The notes beneath the pieces were generated by a model. That model saw nothing but the letters and a program-made list of their open reading frames with translations. It was not told the DNA's origin and did not search any database. Positions 45,447 to 54,752 of a stretch of 64,000 nucleotides of DNA are shown here, in pieces (the first letter of the stretch is position 1; the number at the start of each line of letters is the position of its first letter). The stretch comes from Chloroflexota bacterium (GTDB taxonomy: Bacteria; Chloroflexota; Limnocylindria; Limnocylindrales; CSP1-4): the NCBI GenBank assembly GCA_005882635.1, contig VBFG01000048.1, positions 1-64,000 of the forward strand. The letters run 5' to 3'. The position numbers and the translations under genes were made by a program.

Positions 45447-46397
45447 ATGACCGATGTCACCTTCGGAATCCTTCTCTGGAGCCAGGCCGCGAGCTGGAAC
45501 GAGATGCTCGACGCCGCGAAGCGGGTCGACCGCCTCGGGTATGCCCACCTCTGGACGTGGGACCACCTGTACGCGATCTTCGGCGACCCGTATCAGCCGA
45601 TCTTCGAGGGCTGGTCGCTGCTCAACGCCTGGGCGCGCGAGACGGAGCAGACGCGACTCGGGCTGCTCGTCGGGGCGAACACGTTCCGCAATCCGGGCCT
45701 CGTCGCCAAGGTCGCCGCGACCCTCGACCACGCGAGCGACGGCCGGGCGATCCTGGGCATCGGCGGCGCCTGGATGGAGCCCGAGCACCTGGCCCACGGG
45801 ATCGAGTTCGGATCCGGCTTCGGCCAGCGGCTCGACTGGCTCGATGAATCCGTCGGCGCCATGCGAGACCTGCTCGACGGCAAGAAGGTGACCTCGGTCC
45901 CGGGCGGCCGCTACGCCTTCGACCATCTCCGCCACCAGCCGCGCCCGATCCAGCCTCGTCTGCCGATCATGATCGGCGGGTCCGGAGAGAAGAAGACGCT
46001 CCGAACCGTGGCCAGATACGCCGACATGTGGAACGCGATGGGCCCGCTCGACGTGATGCGGCACAAGGTCGACGTCCTGCGGCAGCACTGCGCGGACGTC
46101 GGGCGCGATCCGTCGGCGATCGAGTTCACCCTCGGCATCAAGGCGACGATCCGCGACAGCGAGGCGGAGGCGGACCGCGTCTGGAAATCCGCCATGGAGC
46201 ACAACCGGACGCCGATGTCCCGGGTCGAGGACGACTCCACATTCTGGAACGGGACGGCGCAGCAGCTGGCCGACCGGCTGGCGCCCTACGTCGAGCTCGG
46301 CTTCCACACCGTGATCTCCGAGCAACCCGCGCCATACGACACCGAGACGCTCGACCGCCTGATCGGCGAGGTCAAGCCGCTCGTCGACGCCGGCTGA
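45447..46397 (+). CDS. LLM-class (F420-dependent type) flavin/deazaflavin oxidoreductase
   Basis: VTFGILLWSQAASWNEMLDAAKRVDRLGYAHLWTWDHLYAIFGDPYQPIFEGWSLLNAWARETEQTRLGLLVGANTFRNPGLVAKVAATLDHASDGRAILGIGGAW. Confidence 0.92.
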   Translation: MTDVTFGILLWSQAASWNEMLDAAKRVDRLGYAHLWTWDHLYAIFGDPYQPIFEGWSLLNAWARETEQTRLGLLVGANTFRNPGLVAKVAATLDHASDGRAILGIGGAWMEPEHLAHGIEFGSGFGQRLDWLDESVGAMRDLLDGKKVTSVPGGRYAFDHLRHQPRPIQPRLPIMIGGSGEKKTLRTVARYADMWNAMGPLDVMRHKVDVLRQHCADVGRDPSAIEFTLGIKATIRDSEAEADRVWKSAMEHNRTPMSRVEDDSTFWNGTAQQLADRLAPYVELGFHTVISEQPAPYDTETLDRLIGEVKPLVDAG

Positions 46398-46405
46398 CGC
46401 AGTCG

Positions 46406-46861
46406 ATGGGCGGTGGCGCCCAGCGCCGGTCAGTCGGAACGGCCGTCGGCCGCCTGCTGGCGGTGTTCGACCGGCCAGCCGACGCCGACGCGGCAACCCA
46501 GGCACTCGCAGCGGAGGCCGGCATCGACAACGGCCGGATCGATCGCTACGAAGGCGCGGCCGATGCGCCGTTGTTCGACGCGAGCGGTCGCCGGCGTGGC
46601 CTGCGCGGGCGCCTCTACCGGATCATCGAGTTCACCTGGGCCGATCAGGCACCGGACTTCGCCTGGTACGAGGCGGCTCTTCGGGGGGGCCGGACGGTCC
46701 TGTCGATCCCGGTCTCGGGCCAGGGTCACGTCGCCGAGGCGGCCCGGATCGTGACCGCCCACGACGGCCACTTCGTGAACCATTTCGGCTGGTTCGAGAC
46801 GCAGGAGCTGGCGCGCTGGCGCGGCCCCGAACCCGACGTGCCCGGCTTCCTCCGCCGTTAG
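46406..46861 (+). CDS. Hypothetical protein
   Basis: MGGGAQRRSVGTAVGRLLAVFDRPADADAATQALAAEAGIDNGRIDRYEGAADAPLFDASGRRRG...; immediately after the LLM gene. Confidence 0.7.
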   Translation: MGGGAQRRSVGTAVGRLLAVFDRPADADAATQALAAEAGIDNGRIDRYEGAADAPLFDASGRRRGLRGRLYRIIEFTWADQAPDFAWYEAALRGGRTVLSIPVSGQGHVAEAARIVTAHDGHFVNHFGWFETQELARWRGPEPDVPGFLRR

Positions 46862-48055
46862 TCAACCGCTGACGGCGGCGAGGATCCCGAGGACTTCGTC
46901 CTTCGATGGAAGCCGGGGGCTGTTCGCGATCGCGGCATCCTCGACGGCGTCTTCCGCGATCATCTCGTGGGCCTCCGGGGCGAACCCCAGCTCGCTGAGC
47001 GTCCGCCGCTGGTTGACGCGCTCGAGGAGGCCTTCGATGGCATCGATCCCCGCCCGGGCGGCCAGGCCCTCGTCGTCGGCCGGACCGGCGGCGCCCATCG
47101 CCACCGCGACCAGGGCGAGCTCGCGGTCGCGGACGCCGAGGTAGGTCTCGAAGACCTCGGGCATCACCGTCGCGAGGGCCGTCCCGTGAGCCAGGCCGCC
47201 GCGCGCCCCGATGGCATGGCCGATCGCGTGGACGGCCCCGACCCCGGTGCCGCTCTGCTGGCCGACGCCGGCGTAGTGCGCAGCGAGGAGCATCCGACTG
47301 CGGGCCTCCAGGTCCGATCCGTCGTCGACCGCGCGGGGCAGCCACTCCGCGACTGTTCGGATCACGCCAAGGGCGATCGCCTCGGCGAATGGGTTCGGGT
47401 TGGCCGACAGCAGGGACTCCAGCGAGTGGGTCAGCGCGTCGACGCCGGTTGCGGCGGTCGGGCCGGGCGGGAGCTTCAGCGTGAGGACCGGATCCAGGAT
47501 CGCGACCCTGGGCAGCACGCTCTCGTGCCCAACGTATCCCTTCCGGCCGGTGGCCGCGTCGGTGATCACGCCGTAGGTGTTGGTCTCCGAGCCCGTCCCG
47601 GCGGTCGTCGGGACCGCCACGACCGGGAGGCCCGGAGCCACCGTTTCATCGTGGTAGCCAAGTGACATGACAGCACGCTGATTGGTCGCGTGAAGGGCGA
47701 TCACCTTGGCCGAGTCCATCGCCGAGCCGCCGCCAAGGCCGACGACCACGAGGCGCGCGGGGTCGACGGAGCCGGACGTGAACGATCGGAGCCGCTCGCT
47801 GCCGCGGACGATGGCCGCGGTGCCGGGATTGGGTTCGACGCCATCCTCGACCTCGACGCGGATGCCGGCCTTCTGCAGGTGATCGATGACCCGGCCAACG
47901 ACGCCCGACGCGACAACGCCGGAGTCCGTGACGACGAAGGCCGATGTCGCACCCAGCGACGCGACGAGCTCGGGCAGCTCCGAGACGACGCCCACCCCGA
48001 ACCGAGCCCGGTCGCGGGCGAGGATCTCCAGCCGGCGCTCCGCATACCCCGCCAT
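46862..48055 (-). CDS. Iron-containing alcohol dehydrogenase
   Basis: RFGVGVVSELPELVASLGATSAFVVTDSGV...GGGSAMDSAKVIAL...VPTTAGTGSETNTYGVITD...GVDALTHSLESLLSANPNPFAEAIALGVIR...HAIGHAIGARGGLAHGTALA. Confidence 0.93.
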   Translation of the reverse strand: MAGYAERRLEILARDRARFGVGVVSELPELVASLGATSAFVVTDSGVVASGVVGRVIDHLQKAGIRVEVEDGVEPNPGTAAIVRGSERLRSFTSGSVDPARLVVVGLGGGSAMDSAKVIALHATNQRAVMSLGYHDETVAPGLPVVAVPTTAGTGSETNTYGVITDAATGRKGYVGHESVLPRVAILDPVLTLKLPPGPTAATGVDALTHSLESLLSANPNPFAEAIALGVIRTVAEWLPRAVDDGSDLEARSRMLLAAHYAGVGQQSGTGVGAVHAIGHAIGARGGLAHGTALATVMPEVFETYLGVRDRELALVAVAMGAAGPADDEGLAARAGIDAIEGLLERVNQRRTLSELGFAPEAHEMIAEDAVEDAAIANSPRLPSKDEVLGILAAVSG

Positions 48056-48297
48056 CAGGCGATCTCGACCACACGGTCGGCGTTCGTGTCGCGGCGGACC
48101 GTGAGCCAGCGACGACAGCCGGCCGAATGGAACCAACGCTCGTTCGTGATCCCGGCGGGGTTCTCGAAGACCCAGACCTCGTCGAAGTCGCGGTCGTCCG
48201 GATCGATCAGCCAGTCGGGGGCGGGGCGTCGTTCCCCGCCGAAGGTGAACTCGTCGAGCGGTCGCCGCCCGCAGCGCGGGCAATCGAGCTCGTGCAT
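48055..48297 (-). CDS. soxD: Sarcosine oxidase subunit delta
   Basis: MHELDCPRCGRRPLDEFTFGGERR...VWVFENPAGITNERWFHSAGCRRWLTVRRDT. Confidence 0.9.
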   Translation of the reverse strand: MHELDCPRCGRRPLDEFTFGGERRPAPDWLIDPDDRDFDEVWVFENPAGITNERWFHSAGCRRWLTVRRDTNADRVVEIA

Positions 48298-49508
48298 CAG
48301 CGCGTCCCCGCCGACGCCTGGTCGGCCATCGCGAGGTCGTGCCGGAAGCGATCGAGCCCGAAAGGCGCGATCAGGCCAGGCGTCCGCCCGGTCGCGATCA
48401 GCTCGGCCATCGCCTCGCCGCCGGCGGGGATCGCCTTGAAGCCCCATGTCCCCCAGCCGGTCGTGATCAGGAAGCCGTCGACGCCGGTCTCGCCCATGAT
48501 CGGGCTGAAGTCGGCCGAGATGTCGCACAGGCCCGCCCACGTCCGCAGGATCCGCATCGAGCGGAGGAACGGCAGGAGCGCGCTGATCTTGTAGGCGTAG
48601 CTCCGCAGGGCGTCGAACGACGAGAGTCGGGAGAACGATGGCTGGCTGTCGAACTCGGCGCCGATCAGCATCTGGCCGCGCTCGGTCTGCGAGACGTAGC
48701 AGGCGAGCTCCGTCGAGGCGACGATCTTGTCCAGTCCCTGCTCGAAGTCATTCGTCACGAACGCGTGGAGGGGGTGCGTCCGGACCGGCAGGCGGATGCG
48801 AGCCATCGCGGCGACCTGGCTGACCCAGCCGCCGACGGCGCTCAGGACCACGCCGGCCCGGATCGGACCTGCGGCCGTCTCGACGCCGACGACGCGGTCG
48901 CCGTCGCGGAGCAGCCCGGTGACCGGCCGATGCTGGATCAGGTGGACGCCGCGAGACGACGCCCCCGACGCGAAGGCCCAGGCGACCCGGTCGTGACGGG
49001 CGGTCGCCGCCGGGACGTGGTGCGACGCGCCGAGGACCGCGTAGCGGCCAGCGCCGGTCAGGTCGACCTGGGGAACGAGGCGCTTGACGTCAGCCGGCCC
49101 GAGCAGCTCCGTGTCGACGCCCATCGCCTGGTTCATCAGGACGCGGCCGCGCTCGGTCCGCATCCCCATCTCCGTGTGGGCGATCCAGACGTGGCCTTTG
49201 ACCCGATGGAAGATCGCGGCGCCGGTCTCCGCTTCGAGTCCGGCGTAGAGCTGCCGCGAGTGGTCGTAGAACCGGATCGCTTCGGGGATCGCGTAGTTCG
49301 AGCGGATGATCGTCGTGTTCCGGCCGGTGTTGCCCGACGCGATGTAGTCGACCTCGACCACGGCGACGTTCGTGATCCCGTGGCGCGTCGCGAGGTAGTA
49401 GGCGGTCGACAGGCCGTGCCCGCCGCCGCCGATGATCACGACGTCGTACGAGTCGCGCGGCTCGTGCCACGCGATCGGCTGGAGCGACGCGATGTGCTCG
49501 CTCACCAT
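48297..49508 (-). CDS. soxB: Sarcosine oxidase subunit beta
   Basis: YDVVIIGGGGHGLSTAYYLATRHGITNVAVVEVDYIASGNTGRNTTIIRSNY...GFLITTGWGTWGFKAIPAGGEAMAELIATG. Confidence 0.94.
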   Translation of the reverse strand: MVSEHIASLQPIAWHEPRDSYDVVIIGGGGHGLSTAYYLATRHGITNVAVVEVDYIASGNTGRNTTIIRSNYAIPEAIRFYDHSRQLYAGLEAETGAAIFHRVKGHVWIAHTEMGMRTERGRVLMNQAMGVDTELLGPADVKRLVPQVDLTGAGRYAVLGASHHVPAATARHDRVAWAFASGASSRGVHLIQHRPVTGLLRDGDRVVGVETAAGPIRAGVVLSAVGGWVSQVAAMARIRLPVRTHPLHAFVTNDFEQGLDKIVASTELACYVSQTERGQMLIGAEFDSQPSFSRLSSFDALRSYAYKISALLPFLRSMRILRTWAGLCDISADFSPIMGETGVDGFLITTGWGTWGFKAIPAGGEAMAELIATGRTPGLIAPFGLDRFRHDLAMADQASAGTR

Positions 49509-49882
49509 CCGAGGCGGCTCCGAAGCTCATTGGCGTAGGCGGCCTGGACGACGAGCAGCGTCGGCTCGCCCAGGACGATCCGGGCCGGCACGCCGGCAAC
49601 CTTGCCCTGCGCCAGGACCGTGGGCTCTTCCGGCAGCGGCCAGTCGATGTGGTCCACGACGCCATGCCAGTCATCGACGTCGAGCATTGCGACCGAGAAG
49701 CCGGCTTCGGGCTCGACGATCGCATCCGGGTCGTCGATCTCGACGCCGGTGGCGCCGAGCGCGAGCGCCTCGTCCGGGGCGATTCGGAGGACATCGACGT
49801 CGTCCCCGTTCCAGCGGGCACCGTCGAGCGCGCTCGGAGTCGCGACCACCCGCCAGCCCTCGACAGGCTCAAGCGCGGGCAC
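49502..49882 (-). CDS. soxG: Sarcosine oxidase subunit gamma-like
   Basis: Small ORF between soxA and soxB: RIAPDEALALGATGVEIDDPDAIVEPEAGFSVAMLDV...; assigned partly by position. Confidence 0.65.
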   Translation of the reverse strand: MPALEPVEGWRVVATPSALDGARWNGDDVDVLRIAPDEALALGATGVEIDDPDAIVEPEAGFSVAMLDVDDWHGVVDHIDWPLPEEPTVLAQGKVAGVPARIVLGEPTLLVVQAAYANELRSRLGW

Positions 49883-52079
49883 GATGACCCTCCGGGTCGT
49901 AGAACGGCGTCGGTGTCACGACGGCCTCGCGGCCGTCGATCTCGACCCGATCGGCGAACGGCGTCCGGCGCTGCCAGCCGAGCATCAGCGCCTTGCGGAG
50001 GAGGGGCGAGGTCCAGCTGCCAGTGACGTTGCCGATGATCTCGCCGTTCTCGACTGATCGAATCGGCGAGCCCTCCGTCGGGGCCTCCCCATCCATCGAG
50101 AACCCGACCCACCTTCGTGAGTCGTCGAGCTTGGCGGTCCGTTCGAGTGACGCTCGCCCGATGAACGCCGGCTTCTCCATCCGGACCGCCCAGTCCATGC
50201 CCAGGCGGCGCGGGGTCGTGTCGAGCTCCGTGTCCATGCCGACGATCACGTGGCCCTTCTCGAGCCGCAGGCCGAAGAGCGCCTGGAGCCCGTGGGGCCG
50301 GACGCCGAGGTCCCGCCCCGCGTCCATGAGCGCCCGCCACAGCGCCACGGAGCCATCGAGCGGGTGGTGCAGCTCGAACGCCGTCTCGCCCGTGAACGAC
50401 AGCCGCATGACGTGGCACGGCACCCCGGCGATCTCCGCGCGGATGTGGCCGAGGAACCGCGGGGCGTCCTCCAGGCCGAGCCGCGCGAGCAGCGTCTTCA
50501 CGAGCGGGCCCGTGACGTTGATCGCGGCGAGCGACATGGTCCGGTCCATGACGTGGACACGGAGGCCCCATGTCTGGATCCAGTCGCGCAGCCACATCTC
50601 CGCATTGGCCGCGCCGCCCGACGTGAACGTGAGCGTGAACCGGGTCTCTGCGTCGCGGAGGATCATCCCGTCGTCCATCACGTGGCCGCGCTCGTTGAGG
50701 AGCAGCGCGTAGCGCGAGCGGCCGGGCTTGATGTCCGCCACGTGGCAGGGGTAGATCCGCTCCAGCGCCTCGACGACATCCGGCCCGCTGACGACGAGCT
50801 TGCCGAGGGTCGACACGTCGCCGACGGACACCCCCTCGCGGACCGCCCAGTACTCGGCGACGGCGTCGCCGTAGTGCCACGGCCGCCACCAGCCGCCGAA
50901 CCGGTCCATCCGGGCGCCCAGCGTGAGGTGCTCGTCATGGAGCGGAGTCCGCCGGAAGGCATCGATCGCGACGTCGGCGGCGGCCTCGGCCAGGGTGATC
51001 TGGCGGGCGGCGGGTCGGGCCGTGAAGGGCGCCGGCGGCGGTCCGCTCGTCCGGGCGGCGATCCACGACCGGACGTGCGGCAAGCACGCGCCGCCCTGGC
51101 ACGGCCCGAGGCCAGCCCAGCTCGCCCGCTTCAGCAGCTCGAGGTCCGTATAGCCCTGGTCCCAGGCGGCCTCTAGATCGTCGACGGTCGTGCCCATGCA
51201 AGGGCAGACGACGCCGTCCCGCGGCGGCGCCGGGAGGGGCTGGTCCTCGGCCGCGGGGCCGACCGCCGAGACTCCCTCGGCCCTCGACATCCGGGCGAGG
51301 ACGTCCCGGGGCGCCCGACCGAGGTCCACCACGGCGGTCTCGCAGGGCGTGGTCGTCTCCGTGGCGTCCATGCCGACAGTCACCACGGCCGAGACGCGAC
51401 CGGCGTCGCCCTCGAACCGGAGGAGCTCCCGACCGACGTGGACCACGCGACCGAGGTCCACCCCGGCGGCCTCGAGCCGTTCCGCGGCACCGGCCGTCAC
51501 GATTCCCCCCAGGTCGCTTCCGGGGCACGCCGGCTGGATCTCGACCGAGCCCGTCGCGACGACGATCTCGTCCGCCCGGACATGCAGCATCCCGCCGGGA
51601 TCTCGGGCCACGATCGACGGACCGGGATAGATGCCCACGACCTCGCTGCCGTCCCGGGCGTCGAGGAGCAGGACATCGCGGCCTGCGGAGCGCGCCGCTT
51701 CCACGGCGGACTGGCCGCTCGAGCCGCCACCGATCACGGCGACATCGGCCTCGGTTCGGCGAACGGCGATCTTCGAGCCGACCGGCATCAGGGTCAGGTC
51801 TCGCCAGTCGACCACCGGGAGCTGGGGCTTGCCACCGGCCGGGTGGCGGACGACCACGGTCCCAGGTCGCGCGGCGACCTGGCAGGTCCGGACGTAGGCG
51901 ACGCCGTCGACCTCCGCCAGGCAGTTCCCGCAGTCGCCCGCCAGGCAGAGGCAGCCACCGTGACCGGGCACCTCGCCCGTTCGAACGATCGCGACGGCGA
52001 CGGAATCCCCATCCGCGAACTCGATCGGTCGCCCGTCGACGACGATCCGGCCGGCGACCTCGGCCGGTGCGTCGGTCAC
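49869..52079 (-). CDS. soxA: Sarcosine oxidase subunit alpha-like (2Fe-2S + pyridine nucleotide-disulfide-like + GcvT), 736 aa
   Basis: GGCLCLAGDCGNCLAEVDGVAYVRTCQ; VAVIGGGSSGQSAVEAARSAGRDVLLLDA; CPCMGTTVDDLEAAWDQGYTDLELLKRASWAGLGPCQGGAC; GcvT region LHDEHLTLGARMDRFGGWWRPWHYGD...FTGETAFELHHP. Confidence 0.9.
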   Translation of the reverse strand: MTDAPAEVAGRIVVDGRPIEFADGDSVAVAIVRTGEVPGHGGCLCLAGDCGNCLAEVDGVAYVRTCQVAARPGTVVVRHPAGGKPQLPVVDWRDLTLMPVGSKIAVRRTEADVAVIGGGSSGQSAVEAARSAGRDVLLLDARDGSEVVGIYPGPSIVARDPGGMLHVRADEIVVATGSVEIQPACPGSDLGGIVTAGAAERLEAAGVDLGRVVHVGRELLRFEGDAGRVSAVVTVGMDATETTTPCETAVVDLGRAPRDVLARMSRAEGVSAVGPAAEDQPLPAPPRDGVVCPCMGTTVDDLEAAWDQGYTDLELLKRASWAGLGPCQGGACLPHVRSWIAARTSGPPPAPFTARPAARQITLAEAAADVAIDAFRRTPLHDEHLTLGARMDRFGGWWRPWHYGDAVAEYWAVREGVSVGDVSTLGKLVVSGPDVVEALERIYPCHVADIKPGRSRYALLLNERGHVMDDGMILRDAETRFTLTFTSGGAANAEMWLRDWIQTWGLRVHVMDRTMSLAAINVTGPLVKTLLARLGLEDAPRFLGHIRAEIAGVPCHVMRLSFTGETAFELHHPLDGSVALWRALMDAGRDLGVRPHGLQALFGLRLEKGHVIVGMDTELDTTPRRLGMDWAVRMEKPAFIGRASLERTAKLDDSRRWVGFSMDGEAPTEGSPIRSVENGEIIGNVTGSWTSPLLRKALMLGWQRRTPFADRVEIDGREAVVTPTPFYDPEGHRARA

Positions 52080-54544
52080 TGGCGCATCCGGAGGCCCTGC
52101 GGGTCGAAGAGCGGCTCCGGCTGGAGCCGCGCCGGGCGCCGTCGGCCGATGATCTCGATCTCCAGGCCGCTGCCGCCCGGCCCGTCCGGCGTCGACAGCT
52201 CCGTCGGCACGTAGCCCAGCGCGATCGACTCCCCGACGTGGTGGCCGTACCCGCCCGAGGTGACCCAGCCGACGACCTCGTCGTCGTGCCAGATCGGCTC
52301 ATCGCCGATCACGTCGGCCGGCGCGTCCGGGTCGGGCTCGACGACCATCGCGACCAGCCGTCGCTTCGGGCCGTCGGCGGCCATCTCAGCCTCATGGGCG
52401 GCCCGGCCGATGAAGTCGTGATCGAGCCGAAGGTAGCGAGTGATCCCGGCCTCGGCCGGCGTGTAGATCGGCCGGTACTCACGGAACCATGTCCCGTAGC
52501 TCTTCTCGAGCCGCAGGGACATCAGCGCCCGCATCCCGAACAGCCGCAGGCCGTGCGGCTCGCCGGCCGCCACGATCCGGTCGAACAGCTCGCGCTGGTA
52601 CTCGGGCGCGACCCACAGCTCATAGCCGAGGTCACCGGCGTAGTTGATTCGGGCGAGAAGAACGGGCGTCATCCCGAGGTCGACCCGTCGGAACGTCATG
52701 AACGGGAACGCCTCGGTCGACAGGTCGAGGTCCGGCGCGATCGCCGCGAGCACCTCCCGCGACCGCGGGCCCGCGACCGACAGCCCGGTCAGCCCCAGGC
52801 CGAGCACCTCGAACCGGACCGACCCGTCGCGCGGCAGGTGGTGGCGGAACCAGCGCGAGTGGTGGACCTCGGCGGGCAGCGACCCGAAGAGGTACCACTC
52901 ATCGGCCTGGTTGGGCCGGGCGACCGTGAACTCCCCGACGATTCGCCCGGCGTCGTTGAGCATCGCCGTCAGCGTGATGCGGCCGGGCGCCGGCATCCGC
53001 GCGGTGAGGAGCGACGAGAGCCACGCCTCGCCACCCGCCCCGGCCACGCGGTACTTCGCGTAGTTCGAGATCTCCGTCATCCCGACCCGTTGCCGGACGG
53101 CCGCCACCTCTCCGGCGACGCAGTTCCAGGCGTTCGATCGGTGGAACGTGACCTCCTCGATCGGCTCCTTGCCGGCCTCCTGGAACCACACCGCGTGCTC
53201 CAGCCCGAACGTCGCACCCCAGACCGCGTTCGCCGCTGTCAGCCGGTCGTGGATCGGCGTGGTCAGAAGCGGTCGAGCCGCCGGCAGCTCCTCGTTCGGG
53301 AACGTGATCCGGAACCGGCGGCGGTAGTTCTCCTGGACCTTCGCGTTCGTGTAGGCAAGCGTGGCGTAGTCGCCGAACCGGGCGACATCCATCGCCCAGA
53401 TGTCCATCCCGGAATCGCCGGCATCGCCCGACGTCATCCATGCCGCCAGCGCCAGCCCGACACCGCCGCCCTGCGACAGCCCGGCCATGACGCCGCAGGC
53501 CACCCAGTAGCCGCGCAGGCCGCGGACCGGCCCGACCAGCGGATTGCCGTCGGGCGCGAACGTGAACGGTCCGTTGACGACGCGGCGGATGCCGATCGTG
53601 CCCATCGCCGGGTAGTGCTTGAACGCGACCGACAGCTCCGGCGTGATCCGGTCCAGCTCCGGCTTCAGGAGCCGTGAGCCGAAGTCCCACGGTGTCTCCC
53701 TGGGCGACCACGGCTTGCAGTCCTGCTCGTAGGTCCCGAGCAGCATGGAGCCGCCTTCCTGGCGGATGTAGATCTCGCCCGAGAAATCGAGCGCCATCGG
53801 CATCTCGTGGCCGGTCCGCTTCACATACTCGGCGACTTCCGGCATGTCCTCGGTCAGGAGGTAGTGGTGCTCCATTGCGAGGACGGGCAGCTCGATGCCG
53901 ACAAATCGGCCGACTTCGCGCGCCCACAGCCCGCCGGCGTTCACGACGTGCTCGGCGTGGATCGGCTCGCCGTTCTCGATATGGACGTCCCAGGTGCCGT
54001 CGGGCCGCTGCGAGAGACCGGTCACCGGCGTGTGCTGGCGGACCTCCGCCCCGGCGAGCTGAGCGCACTTGACGTACGCGCGCGTGACGCCGGTCGGGTC
54101 GACGTGGCCCTCGACGTGGTCGTACAGCGCCCCGACGAAGTACTTCGGGTCGAGGAGCGGGAAGAGGTCCTGGGCTTCCCTGGCCGAGATCATCTCGAGC
54201 TGCATGCCGAGATAACGGCCTCGCGCGACCGCCATTCGGAGGAAGTCCATCCGGGTCTCGTCGCTGGCGAGCATCAGGCCACCGGGCAGGTGGATCGAGC
54301 AGTCCTGGCCCGACTCCCTCTCGATCTGCTCGTACAGCTGGATGGTGTACTGCTGGAGCCGGGCGACGTTCGGGTCGCCGTTGAGGGTGTGCATCCCGCC
54401 CGCGGCGTGCCACGTGGAGCCTGCGGTCAGCTCGCGTCGCTCGAGGAGGAGGACGTCGGTCCAGCCGGCCTTCGTCAGGTGGTACAGCACGCTGGCGCCG
54501 ACGACGCCCCCACCGATGACGACGACCTGGGCAGACGACTTCAC
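52076..54544 (-). CDS. FAD-dependent dimethylglycine/sarcosine dehydrogenase-like protein with C-terminal GcvT domain
   Basis: QVVVIGGGVVGASVLYHLTKAGWTDVLLLERRELTAGSTWHAAGGMHTLNGDPNVARLQQYTIQLYEQIE...; GcvT YAKYRVAGAGGEAWLSSLLTARMPAPGRITLTAMLNDAGRIVGEFTVAR...NYAGDLGYELWVAPEYQ. Confidence 0.93.
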   Translation of the reverse strand: MKSSAQVVVIGGGVVGASVLYHLTKAGWTDVLLLERRELTAGSTWHAAGGMHTLNGDPNVARLQQYTIQLYEQIERESGQDCSIHLPGGLMLASDETRMDFLRMAVARGRYLGMQLEMISAREAQDLFPLLDPKYFVGALYDHVEGHVDPTGVTRAYVKCAQLAGAEVRQHTPVTGLSQRPDGTWDVHIENGEPIHAEHVVNAGGLWAREVGRFVGIELPVLAMEHHYLLTEDMPEVAEYVKRTGHEMPMALDFSGEIYIRQEGGSMLLGTYEQDCKPWSPRETPWDFGSRLLKPELDRITPELSVAFKHYPAMGTIGIRRVVNGPFTFAPDGNPLVGPVRGLRGYWVACGVMAGLSQGGGVGLALAAWMTSGDAGDSGMDIWAMDVARFGDYATLAYTNAKVQENYRRRFRITFPNEELPAARPLLTTPIHDRLTAANAVWGATFGLEHAVWFQEAGKEPIEEVTFHRSNAWNCVAGEVAAVRQRVGMTEISNYAKYRVAGAGGEAWLSSLLTARMPAPGRITLTAMLNDAGRIVGEFTVARPNQADEWYLFGSLPAEVHHSRWFRHHLPRDGSVRFEVLGLGLTGLSVAGPRSREVLAAIAPDLDLSTEAFPFMTFRRVDLGMTPVLLARINYAGDLGYELWVAPEYQRELFDRIVAAGEPHGLRLFGMRALMSLRLEKSYGTWFREYRPIYTPAEAGITRYLRLDHDFIGRAAHEAEMAADGPKRRLVAMVVEPDPDAPADVIGDEPIWHDDEVVGWVTSGGYGHHVGESIALGYVPTELSTPDGPGGSGLEIEIIGRRRPARLQPEPLFDPQGLRMRQ

Positions 54545-54591
54545 GCAGACCCCTCCACGAATCCGGACCCCGAAAGCCTACGCGAGGACGC

Positions 54592-54675
54592 TCAGTGTCC
54601 GCCCTGGTCGATCAGCTCGCGGATCGAGACGCCGTCGGGCCGATGGCCCGTTCGAAACGCCCTCATCTCTTTCAT
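54592..54675 (-). CDS. Candidate 27-aa small protein
   Basis: MKEMRAFRTGHRPDGVSIRELIDQGGH*, GC-rich third positions, between mttB-like and DMGDH-like genes; not in ORF track (too short). Confidence 0.3.
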   Translation of the reverse strand: MKEMRAFRTGHRPDGVSIRELIDQGGH

Positions 54676-54752
54676 CTCGAAGCCACTGGCCTTCCCGGAC
54701 CCACGTGCGCCACCGAGCTCGCAACATGGGGGAGTCTACGCGTGGCTCACGA

